Source of the DNA: JBAYDV01 sp041668045
Lineage (GTDB): Bacteria > Bacteroidota > Bacteroidia > Bacteroidales > UBA932
Assembly (NCBI GenBank): GCA_041668045.1
Contig: JBAYDV010000104.1
Coordinates: 1 to 6,209, forward strand
Reading direction: 5' to 3'
DNA length: 6,209 nt
Positions 1 through 5,536 of this stretch are shown piece by piece. Under the pieces are notes generated by a model. It was not told the origin of the DNA. It saw nothing but the letters and a program-made list of their open reading frames with translations, and made no database searches. Within the stretch, counting starts at the first letter, position 1. Every line of letters starts with the position of its first letter. A program made the translations under genes and the position numbers.

Positions 1-1
1 A

Positions 2-601
2 GCCTCAAACTACGACGCTATTATAGCTATTCATCTAACATCGAAATTTAGTGGAACATACACGAATAGTTTAAAAGCAGCCAACAGGATTCAAAAAGAA
101 TTCAATAAACCGATTTACGTAATAGATTCAAAAAACCTTTCTGGAGCACTTGGTTTACTCGTACTAAAAGCAGCTAAAAACATAATCAAATCACTAACAG
201 AAAACATTTCAAATTCTAAAATATATGTAAGTGTAAAAAACTTAAAATATATGATTAAAGGAGGTCGTGTTTCGAAGCCAGCTGGTTTTATAGCAAATCT
301 CTTTGGCATCAACCCTGTCATTTCTATGAACCAAGAAGGCCAATCTCTTCTATTTGGAAACACATTTAGCCAGAAAGCCAGTCTTAATAAAATATTCAAA
401 CACATAAAAAACATCACTAAAGAAAAATCCATATGGAACTATATTATATTACATGCACATAACACAGATGGTGCATCAAAAGCCAAATCGAAAATGATAA
501 AAATTACGGGAAAAGAACCTATATCCATTGTTGACATATCCCCTGTAATCGGTATACACGCAGGCAACGGAGCCATCGCTATTTCTTTATTATTAACTTA
601 A
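2..601 (+). CDS. DegV family fatty-acid-binding protein (FakB-like), 5' end outside window
   Basis: The frame is open from the window edge and gives 199 residues plus a TAA stop. DegV proteins usually have about 280 to 290 residues, so roughly the first 80 to 90, or more if fused to another domain, lie upstream. Visible family landmarks are the carboxylate-binding loop LTSKFSGTY (visible residues 12-20), the DSKNLSGALG turn (about 50-59), the KGGRVSKPAGF segment with the following GINPVISM strand, and the C-terminal ISPVIGIHAGNGA motif, whose His is codon 557-559. In the family, the Ser/Thr loop and this His hold the fatty-acid carboxyl group, and in Firmicutes FakB presents the fatty acid to the kinase FakA to form acyl-phosphate. 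The protein is expected to be cytosolic. Some DegV domains are fused to a DAK2/FakA-like kinase domain; the missing N-terminus leaves that open here. An internal ATG at 251 is not the start, because family homology extends well upstream of it. The DUF1295 gene begins 11 bp after the stop. Confidence 0.9.
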   Translation, partial: ASNYDAIIAIHLTSKFSGTYTNSLKAANRIQKEFNKPIYVIDSKNLSGALGLLVLKAAKNIIKSLTENISNSKIYVSVKNLKYMIKGGRVSKPAGFIANLFGINPVISMNQEGQSLLFGNTFSQKASLNKIFKHIKNITKEKSIWNYIILHAHNTDGASKAKSKMIKITGKEPISIVDISPVIGIHAGNGAIAISLLLT

Positions 602-612
602 AAATCTAAATC

Positions 613-1389
613 ATGCTAACACTCTTTCTTCAAGCCTTATTAATTATTTTTATTACAGTTACACTCTTATGGATATTAAGTGTTTTAATTAAGAACGTAA
701 GCATAGTAGATCTTTTCTGGGGATTAGGCTTTGTAATCGTAAATGCCTTTTACTTTTTAAATTCTGGAGAAATCTATACCAGAAAAATAATATTACTATC
801 CCTAGTTAGCCTTTGGGGACTACGACTCTCCATTTATCTTTCTTGGAGAAATCTTGGCAAAGGAGAAGACTTCAGGTACCAAAATTTTCGGAAAAAATAT
901 GGGGTAAAACGTTACTGGTATATAAGCTATTTTCAAACATTCCTACTACAAGGAGCCTTAATCATGTTTATCTCATTACCACTACTAGGGACTAACGCAC
1001 AGACGAATTCCAATACATTAAACATCATAGATTATATTGGCATTATACTTTTCATCATTGGATTCGCATTCGAAGCCGGCGGCGATTTTCAGTTAGCGCG
1101 ATTTAAAAAAGATAAAAAGAACAAAGGCAATGTATTAGACACCGGTTTTTGGAAATACACCCGTCATCCAAACTACTTTGGAGACTCGGCCATATGGTGG
1201 TCATTCGCACTATTCAGCATAGCATCAGGCAGTTACTGGACATTTATCGGGGCAATAGGAATGACCCTGCTAATAATCAAAGTATCAGGAGTAGCATTAC
1301 TCGAAAAAAGTTTAAATGAAACCAAGCCGCAATACCGCGAATACATTAAAAAAACAAATTCCTTTTTACCATGGTTCCCTAAAAAATAA
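613..1389 (+). CDS. DUF1295 family integral membrane protein (steroid 5-alpha-reductase-like)
   Basis: This 258-residue polytopic membrane protein matches the DUF1295 family along its full length. It opens with a hydrophobic helix (about residues 3-25), then SIVDLFWGLGFV (30-41), a helix around 57-77, the charged loop from WRNLGKGEDFRYQNF to KKYG (78-97), and helices around 105-125 and 138-156. The most diagnostic block is GGDFQLARFKKD (156-167) followed by GFWKYTRHPNYFGD (178-191), with SGVALLEKSL (225-234) and a C-terminal FLPWFPKK. The RHPNYFG block resembles the cofactor-binding end of isoprenylcysteine methyltransferases and of steroid reductases, which supports NAD(P)H-dependent reduction of a lipid enone or a related lipid modification; the real substrate is unknown. 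The first ATG is used; it has no SD, as for most genes here. It sits 11 bp after the DegV gene and 6 bp before the peroxiredoxin, so it is probably cotranscribed with both. Confidence 0.9.
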   Translation: MLTLFLQALLIIFITVTLLWILSVLIKNVSIVDLFWGLGFVIVNAFYFLNSGEIYTRKIILLSLVSLWGLRLSIYLSWRNLGKGEDFRYQNFRKKYGVKRYWYISYFQTFLLQGALIMFISLPLLGTNAQTNSNTLNIIDYIGIILFIIGFAFEAGGDFQLARFKKDKKNKGNVLDTGFWKYTRHPNYFGDSAIWWSFALFSIASGSYWTFIGAIGMTLLIIKVSGVALLEKSLNETKPQYREYIKKTNSFLPWFPKK

Positions 1390-1395
1390 AAAATT

Positions 1396-1938
1396 ATGCA
1401 ATACATTATCACAAACATCGTTCTATTTCTTTTCATTAGTTTCTTCAATTTTAACAACACTAATAACACTAAAATTATGGATAAAATATCAGTAGGAAGC
1501 ACTATTCCCTCATTCGAATTAAAAGATCAACATGGAAATCTTTTCAAACTCGACTCTGTCGTAGGCAAGAAAAATCTCGTAATTTATTTCTACCCAAAAG
1601 ACGACACTCCCGGATGTACGGCAGAAGCTTGCGCATTTCGCGACCAATTTGAAGTCTTCCAAGATGCCGATGCTATCATTATAGGCATTAGCGGACAATC
1701 AGTAGAAAGCCACTTAAAATTCGCTAAAAAACACAATTTAAACTTCACATTACTAAGCGATAAGGGCAATAAAGTTCGTAAGTTATTCGAAGTTCCTACT
1801 AATGCATTAGGTATCATTCCTGGCAGAGTTACCTATGTCGTCAACAAAGAAGGAAAAGTAGTTTTCATGTTCAATTCCCAAAGTCAGGCAGAAAAACATG
1901 TAAGCGAAACATTACGTATTCTAAATGAAATAAAATGA
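1396..1938 (+). CDS. bcp: Bcp/PrxQ-type thioredoxin-dependent peroxiredoxin
   Basis: This is an atypical 2-Cys peroxiredoxin of the AhpC/TSA fold that reduces hydrogen peroxide and organic or lipid hydroperoxides with electrons from thioredoxin. The active-site run YPKDDTPGCTAEACAFRD (residues 66-83) carries the peroxidatic Cys74 in the canonical T-x-x-C context and the resolving Cys79 five residues later, the Bcp arrangement. The conserved active-site Arg is probably Arg144 in PGRVTYVV. The core starts at residue 28 (MDKISVGSTIPSFELKD), which is also an in-frame ATG at 1477 and gives a normal-length 153-residue Bcp. The longer start at 1396 adds 27 residues with a hydrophobic core (IVLFLFISFF) that could be a signal or membrane anchor. 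Neither start has an SD; the 6-bp gap favours 1396 and the usual family length favours 1477. No lipobox Cys is seen. The stop overlaps the plsY start in ATGA. Confidence 0.93.
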   Translation: MQYIITNIVLFLFISFFNFNNTNNTKIMDKISVGSTIPSFELKDQHGNLFKLDSVVGKKNLVIYFYPKDDTPGCTAEACAFRDQFEVFQDADAIIIGISGQSVESHLKFAKKHNLNFTLLSDKGNKVRKLFEVPTNALGIIPGRVTYVVNKEGKVVFMFNSQSQAEKHVSETLRILNEIK

Positions 1939-2531
1939 CCTTATTTTATGAAATAGTTTTTATACTATTATCATACTTATTAGGCTCCATTCCTTTTGGA
2001 TATTTACTAACTAAATACTATGCTAAAAAAAACATACTGGAATTAGGTAGTCGGAACATAGGTTCAACCAACGTTAAACGTGTAGCTGGGAAAAAATTAT
2101 CTCTTACTACCCAACTTCTAGATATGCTAAAAGGACTATTACCTGTTTCTTTATTTTTAATATTCAGGCCAATAGTATCAAGCCCATATTACATTTTCAT
2201 ACTAGCACTAGCTGCCATAATAGGACATGATTTCAGTATATTTTTAAAACTCAAAGGAGGCAAAGGCGTAAACACTACCTTAGGAGCATCAATATTGCTA
2301 GCACCATTCTCTGTTTTAATCGCTGTCGGGCTATTCTTTATTATAAAATGGAGATTCAAATATGTTTCATTAGGATCGATAACAATAGCATTAACTCTTC
2401 CTATTATAGAAATTATACTAAATGGCTTCACTCCTACTTTTTATTATTTACTAATTTGTGCATTTCTAATAATTATTTTACATCATAAAAATATTATTAG
2501 ACTTATAAAAGGGACTGAACTCTACTCTTAA
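1935..2531 (+). CDS. plsY: Acyl-phosphate:glycerol-3-phosphate acyltransferase PlsY
   Basis: PlsY is an inner-membrane enzyme that transfers the acyl group from acyl-phosphate to the sn-1 position of glycerol-3-phosphate, the first committed step of phospholipid synthesis. The 198 residues match the usual length of about 200. All family signatures are present: LLGSIPFGYLL (15-25), motif 1 GSRNIGSTNVKR (38-49), DMLKG (63-67), motif 2 GHDFSIFLKLKGGKGV (97-112) with the Gly-rich phosphate loop, and motif 3 HHKNIIRLIKGTE (183-195). About five to seven hydrophobic helices separate them, as in the known PlsY fold. Two small departures are Ser101 where most members have Pro (GHxFP) and Asn113 after the KGGKGV loop where Ala is common; neither removes a catalytic residue. 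The ATG overlaps the peroxiredoxin stop by 4 bp, suggesting translational coupling. PlsY normally receives acyl-phosphate from PlsX; no plsX is in the window, but a FakB-like gene lies in the same operon. Confidence 0.96.
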   Translation: MTLFYEIVFILLSYLLGSIPFGYLLTKYYAKKNILELGSRNIGSTNVKRVAGKKLSLTTQLLDMLKGLLPVSLFLIFRPIVSSPYYIFILALAAIIGHDFSIFLKLKGGKGVNTTLGASILLAPFSVLIAVGLFFIIKWRFKYVSLGSITIALTLPIIEIILNGFTPTFYYLLICAFLIIILHHKNIIRLIKGTELYS

Positions 2532-2533
2532 AA

Positions 2534-2543
2534 TTGAGCTCAA
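2534..2543. repeat. 10-bp perfect palindrome in the gap after plsY
   Basis: TTGAGCTCAA reads the same on both strands and lies in the 31-bp gap between the plsY stop and the next ATG, followed by an AT-rich run (TTTAAATATATATATT). There is no T-run after it and no loop, so it does not look like an intrinsic terminator. It could be a small operator or a chance palindrome. Confidence 0.3.
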
Positions 2544-2562
2544 CTATTTAAATATATATATT

Positions 2563-2991
2563 ATGAGAATATGGTCAATACATCCTAAATATCTAGACGT
2601 AAAAGGCTTGGTAGCACTATGGCGAGAAACCTTATTAGCTAAAAATGTGCTACTTGGTAACACTAAAGGTTATAAAAACCATCCTCAACTCATTCGTTTT
2701 AAAAACACTAATCACCCCATTGATAGCATTAATCAATACTTAGCAGAAATTTACGAAGAATCACAGCGTAGAGGATATCATTTCGACAAGAATAAAATTG
2801 ACTGGAATTATTCAACATCTAAAATAAATGTAACTAAAGGTCAAATACAATACGAAAAAAAACATTTATTAAATAAACTAAAAATCAGAGACAAAGAAAG
2901 ATTTCAAATTTTACTCAATGAAACAAAAATAGAAATTCATCCCTTGTTTCAAGTGGTAGAAGGAGAAATAGAAAAATGGGAAATAACATAA
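2563..2991 (+). CDS. Pyrimidine-dimer DNA glycosylase / endonuclease V family protein
   Basis: This small soluble protein of 142 residues has the family opening MRIWSIHPKYLD (1-12), then GLVALWRETLLAKNVL (15-30), GYKNHPQLIRFK (36-47) and INQYLAEIYEESQRRGYHFDK (57-77). These blocks fit the Pyr_excise family typified by T4 endonuclease V, which cuts the glycosidic bond at UV-induced cyclobutane pyrimidine dimers and then nicks the backbone. Glu22 in LWRE lines up by position with the catalytic Glu23 of the T4 enzyme (in EYRE), and the nearby GYKNHP segment carries His40. The N-terminus differs from T4: residue 2 is Arg instead of Thr, although the T4 nucleophile is the alpha-amino group exposed after Met removal. 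The family match is from memory and the activity is inferred. The C-terminal third is lysine- and glutamate-rich. There is no SD. The gene follows plsY by 31 bp, may be the last of the upstream operon, and has no obvious link to lipid metabolism. Confidence 0.75.
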   Translation: MRIWSIHPKYLDVKGLVALWRETLLAKNVLLGNTKGYKNHPQLIRFKNTNHPIDSINQYLAEIYEESQRRGYHFDKNKIDWNYSTSKINVTKGQIQYEKKHLLNKLKIRDKERFQILLNETKIEIHPLFQVVEGEIEKWEIT

Positions 2992-3156
2992 ATAATACAA
3001 TAATACACTATTTGTTTACATAATTTTTCAAATTATTGTTTAACTTTATAGGCATTAAAAGCATTTAGATGATAGAAATTCCATATAATCAGCAAAATGG
3101 AACGAAGACATATCTAATGTAAAATCTGAAATAAGAATGAAACCAAACAAGATAAT
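2992..3156. other. AT-rich 165-bp intergenic region, likely promoter region for the flippase
   Basis: This is the only gap above 50 bp in the window and holds no convincing gene. It contains two TTGTTTA direct repeats (3012-3018 and 3036-3042) flanking a weak A/T-only hairpin at 3020-3036. Taking TTG at 3012-3014 as a -33 element, TA at 3034 sits at about the right distance for a Bacteroidota -7 box (TAnnTTTG), but the rest of that box matches poorly. A TATAAT at 3084-3089 has no credible partner upstream. Longest open readings are under 20 codons. A promoter for the flippase is expected here by layout, but no exact element can be assigned. Confidence 0.4.
3020..3036 (+). terminator. Weak A/T-only hairpin after the glycosylase gene
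   Basis: ATAATTT and AAATTAT form a 7-bp perfect inverted repeat with a TTC loop, starting 28 bp after the glycosylase stop and followed by a partly T-rich stretch (TGTTTAACTTTATA). It contains no G-C pair, so it would be an unstable stem and at best a weak terminator; it may be coincidence in such AT-rich DNA. Confidence 0.2.
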
Positions 3157-4620
3157 ATGTCATCAGTAAAAAAACAGTTAATATCAGGAATAACATATAG
3201 TGCCATTGCCAAGTATTCAGGAATAATAATCTCTCTAGTAGTAACTGCTATATTAGCCCGACATATTGACCCATCCAATTTTGGTATGGTAGCTATAGCC
3301 ACAGTAATTATCACTTTCTTTGGCATATTCGGGGATTTAGGTATTTCTCCAGCTATTGTTCAAAATAAAGATTTATCGAAAAGTGAATTATCTGATATAT
3401 TTTCATTTACCCTATGGATAGGCATTTTAATCGCCTCTTTATTTTTTCTTTTTTCTTGGTCTGTAGCGAAATATTATGATTCTGATATATTAGGTTTAAT
3501 ATGTAAAATATTATCTGTAATTCTATTAGCAAATGCTTTGAACATAGTTCCTAATGCTATTTTAATGAAGAATAAAGAATTTAGATTTATCGCTATCAGA
3601 ACATTATTAATACAATTATTTGCTGGGCTAATTTCAGTTATAGCTGCTCTAAATGGAGCTGGTCTTTATGCATTATTAATTAATCCGGTATTTTCTAGTG
3701 TAGCTATTTTCATTTTCAGTTATTATAAATATCCACAAAGATTAAAAATGACATGGGGCTTTAAATCTATTAGTAAGATATTTACATTTTCGTTTTATCA
3801 ATTTTGGTTTAACATTATAAATTTTTTTAGCAGAAATCTAGACAAATTACTAATAGGAAAATATATGGGAATGACTCCTCTAGGATATTATGAAAAGTCA
3901 TATAGATTAATGATGCTTCCACTTCAAAACATCACATTCGTCATTACACCAGTAATGCATCCTGTTTTGTCTCAATTTCAAGATGATTTAAAACACTTAT
4001 CATGGTCATACTTAAGAATAGTGAAAATTCTAGCATTTATTGGAACGACTCTTTCCGTTTTCCTCTTTTTCTCATCTAAAGAAATCGTTTTGCTAATCTT
4101 CGGAGACCAATGGGTCCAATCAGTTCCTATTTTTCGAATACTGTCAATGACAGTAGGTCTACAAATTGTATCATCTACTGCAGGTGCTATATTTCAAGCA
4201 GCTAATAACACTAGACACTTATTTATATCTGGATGTTTATCTGCTCTGGTTATGATTTCAGGAATTTTAAGTGGAATTTTTATTTTTAAAACTTTAGAAT
4301 CTGTCGCATGGTGTATTTGTATAGCAATACCTATAAATTTTATACAAACATATTTCATTATGTATAGATACACTTTCAAATTAAGTATTATTCCTTTCGT
4401 AAAACAGTTAATATCTCCTTTAATTCTGACTATTATTTTAATCTTATTATATTCACTTCTATCTCCTTTCATTAATGAAATGAATTTTATAATTAGTATA
4501 ATTATAAAAGGTGCTCTCTGCGTTATAGTAGCTGGACTTTATATCCAATACACCAAAGTATATGATATTAAAAATGCTATTATTGAATTAAAAAATAAAT
4601 TCTTATCTTCAAAAAAATGA
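3157..4620 (+). CDS. Wzx-type polysaccharide / O-antigen flippase (MOP superfamily)
   Basis: This 487-residue protein is almost wholly made of hydrophobic helices, an estimated 12 to 14, consistent with the polysaccharide-transport branch of the MOP superfamily (WzxC-like), whose members are about 450 to 500 residues. The N-terminus is typical: KKQLISGITYSAIAKYSG followed by TAILARHIDPSNFGMVAIA and the GDLGISPAIVQNKDLSKSELSDIF loop. A central segment with NLDKLLIGKYMGMTPLGYYEKSYRL is another hallmark. Such proteins flip undecaprenyl-linked glycans across the inner membrane before polymerisation or ligation. The first ATG gives the usual short cytoplasmic head MSSVKKQ; no SD is seen. No glycosyltransferase, polymerase or sugar-nucleotide gene is nearby, so the glycan cannot be named. 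Two hand-counted 60-base stretches inside the gene have about 28 to 30 percent GC, against about 45 percent in a sampled stretch each of the peroxiredoxin and oxidoreductase genes; flippase genes are often AT-rich, so this is only a weak sign of transfer. Confidence 0.92.
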   Translation: MSSVKKQLISGITYSAIAKYSGIIISLVVTAILARHIDPSNFGMVAIATVIITFFGIFGDLGISPAIVQNKDLSKSELSDIFSFTLWIGILIASLFFLFSWSVAKYYDSDILGLICKILSVILLANALNIVPNAILMKNKEFRFIAIRTLLIQLFAGLISVIAALNGAGLYALLINPVFSSVAIFIFSYYKYPQRLKMTWGFKSISKIFTFSFYQFWFNIINFFSRNLDKLLIGKYMGMTPLGYYEKSYRLMMLPLQNITFVITPVMHPVLSQFQDDLKHLSWSYLRIVKILAFIGTTLSVFLFFSSKEIVLLIFGDQWVQSVPIFRILSMTVGLQIVSSTAGAIFQAANNTRHLFISGCLSALVMISGILSGIFIFKTLESVAWCICIAIPINFIQTYFIMYRYTFKLSIIPFVKQLISPLILTIILILLYSLLSPFINEMNFIISIIIKGALCVIVAGLYIQYTKVYDIKNAIIELKNKFLSSKK

Positions 4621-4630
4621 TATAAAAGAC

Positions 4631-4647
4631 TATCTTAGTCTAAGATA
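4631..4647. promoter_or_regulatory. 17-nt perfect palindrome before the mscS-like gene, possible operator
   Basis: TATCTTAG and CTAAGATA are exact inverted copies around a single T, in the 42-bp gap between the flippase stop and the channel start. A one-base centre is too tight for an RNA hairpin. The stem could open to a 6-bp A/T-rich helix with a 5-nt loop, but no T-run follows, so a terminator is unlikely. The size and symmetry suit a dimeric DNA-binding protein. A TATAAT sequence at 4648-4653 directly abuts it, but it has no good -35 and lies only about 10 bp from the start codon. Confidence 0.4.
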
Positions 4648-4662
4648 TATAATATAAACAAA

Positions 4663-5511
4663 ATGGATACAATAAATGGTATTATAAAATTGGAACTCTT
4701 TAAAGTCGGCAATTTTTCACTTACTATAGGAATAGTATTAACTGTTTTACTTGTAATTATCTTTACTAAGCTTATTCTATGGCTGATACAAAAAATTATA
4801 TTTCGCAGGAATAGAATTAAAAAGATAGAAGAAGGCACACTCCATTCATTATTCCAAATAATTAAATATATCATTTGGATTATTACTATATTAATAATCT
4901 TAGACACCCTTGGTTTAAAGCTTAATGTCCTGTTAGCTGGTTCCGCAGCATTACTTGTCGGTATAGGACTTGGTTTACAAAACACCTTTAATGATTTCAT
5001 TTCTGGTATAATACTACTCTTCGAGGGTTCCATAAAAGTCGGAGACATCTTAGAAGTAGATCACGACATAGTGAAAATACAAAAAATAGGAATGAGGACA
5101 TCTGAAGCCATTAACAGAGATGAAATAATCACTATCCTTCCTAATTCATTAATCACCACGAATAAAGTTATCAATTGGAGTCATCAGTCAAAAAAGGCTA
5201 GATTTAAGATTAACATTGGCGTAGCATATGGCAGCAATGTCGAATTAGTATTAAAAATTTTAAAAGAAAGTGCATTAGAACATCCTGACATTAACGATCC
5301 ATCATCAATAGCTGTACGCTTCGTAGATTTCGGCAATTCTTCGTTAGATTTTGAACTACTATTTTATAGCAAAAACATATTCAGAATAGATAATGTAAAA
5401 TCAGACATTAGAATAATAATCAATAAAAAATTTATTGAAAATCATATAACCATCCCATTTCCACAAATGGATGTATATCTAAAATCGCCTGCGAAAAAAA
5501 CAGAGGACTAA
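4663..5511 (+). CDS. Small-conductance mechanosensitive channel, MscS family
   Basis: MscS channels form heptamers in the inner membrane and open under tension to release solutes during hypo-osmotic shock. The 282 residues are close to E. coli MscS (286) and imply the minimal three-helix form: TM1 about 19-42, TM2 about 64-82, and pore helix TM3 about 88-122 with AGSAALLVGIGLGLQNTFND. Counting from Gln106 as the equivalent of E. coli Gln112, the pore seal residues Leu105 and Leu109 become Val99 and Leu103, and the hinge Gly113 becomes Asn107. The cytoplasmic vestibule is clear: GDILEV (127-132), MRTSE, ILPNSLITTNKVINW (158-172), IGVAYGSNVELV (185-196) and the C-terminal IPFPQMDVYLK (264-274). 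The beta domain appears slightly shortened around 133-141, where the usual G-x-V turn is absent. The start at 4663 gives a normal N-terminus and has no SD. It follows the flippase by 42 bp and precedes the oxidoreductase by 25 bp. Confidence 0.95.
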   Translation: MDTINGIIKLELFKVGNFSLTIGIVLTVLLVIIFTKLILWLIQKIIFRRNRIKKIEEGTLHSLFQIIKYIIWIITILIILDTLGLKLNVLLAGSAALLVGIGLGLQNTFNDFISGIILLFEGSIKVGDILEVDHDIVKIQKIGMRTSEAINRDEIITILPNSLITTNKVINWSHQSKKARFKINIGVAYGSNVELVLKILKESALEHPDINDPSSIAVRFVDFGNSSLDFELLFYSKNIFRIDNVKSDIRIIINKKFIENHITIPFPQMDVYLKSPAKKTED

Positions 5512-5524
5512 ATAATTAAAAAAC

Positions 5525-5532
5525 AAGGAGGT
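5525..5532 (+). promoter_or_regulatory. Full-length Shine-Dalgarno site of the oxidoreductase gene
   Basis: AAGGAGGT is complementary to the standard 16S rRNA 3' end over eight bases and leaves 5 nt between the last G and the ATG at 5537. It fixes the start of the gene. None of the other starts in the window has more than a trace of purine-rich SD, so this site is exceptional here. Confidence 0.85.
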
Positions 5533-5536
5533 CAAA

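Noticed and set aside
257..265. AAAGGAGGT, a strong SD-like sequence inside the DegV gene
   Set aside because: It encodes the conserved KGGR segment of DegV, and no start codon follows at suitable spacing in a meaningful frame.
115..432. Minus-strand 105-codon open frame opposite the DegV gene
   Set aside because: It is a shadow of the DegV coding strand with no independent support.
251..601. A separate 116-residue gene starting at ATG 251
   Set aside because: The frame is open to the left edge and the upstream residues carry clear DegV motifs, so the ATG is an internal Met.
3084..3089. TATAAT as a sigma-70 type -10 box
   Set aside because: There is no plausible -35 at 16-18 bp upstream, and the presumed host group uses a different promoter consensus.
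3069..3122. 17-codon reading frame in the long gap (MIEIPYNQQNGTKTYLM)
   Set aside because: It is too short, has no SD or recognisable family, and such frames are expected by chance.
4631..4653. Intrinsic terminator between the flippase and mscS genes
   Set aside because: The palindrome has a one-base centre, a weak A/T-rich stem and no following T-run.
4635..5048. Minus-strand 137-codon open frame opposite the mscS gene
   Set aside because: The plus strand encodes an unmistakable MscS protein across the same bases; the minus-strand product has no recognisable family.
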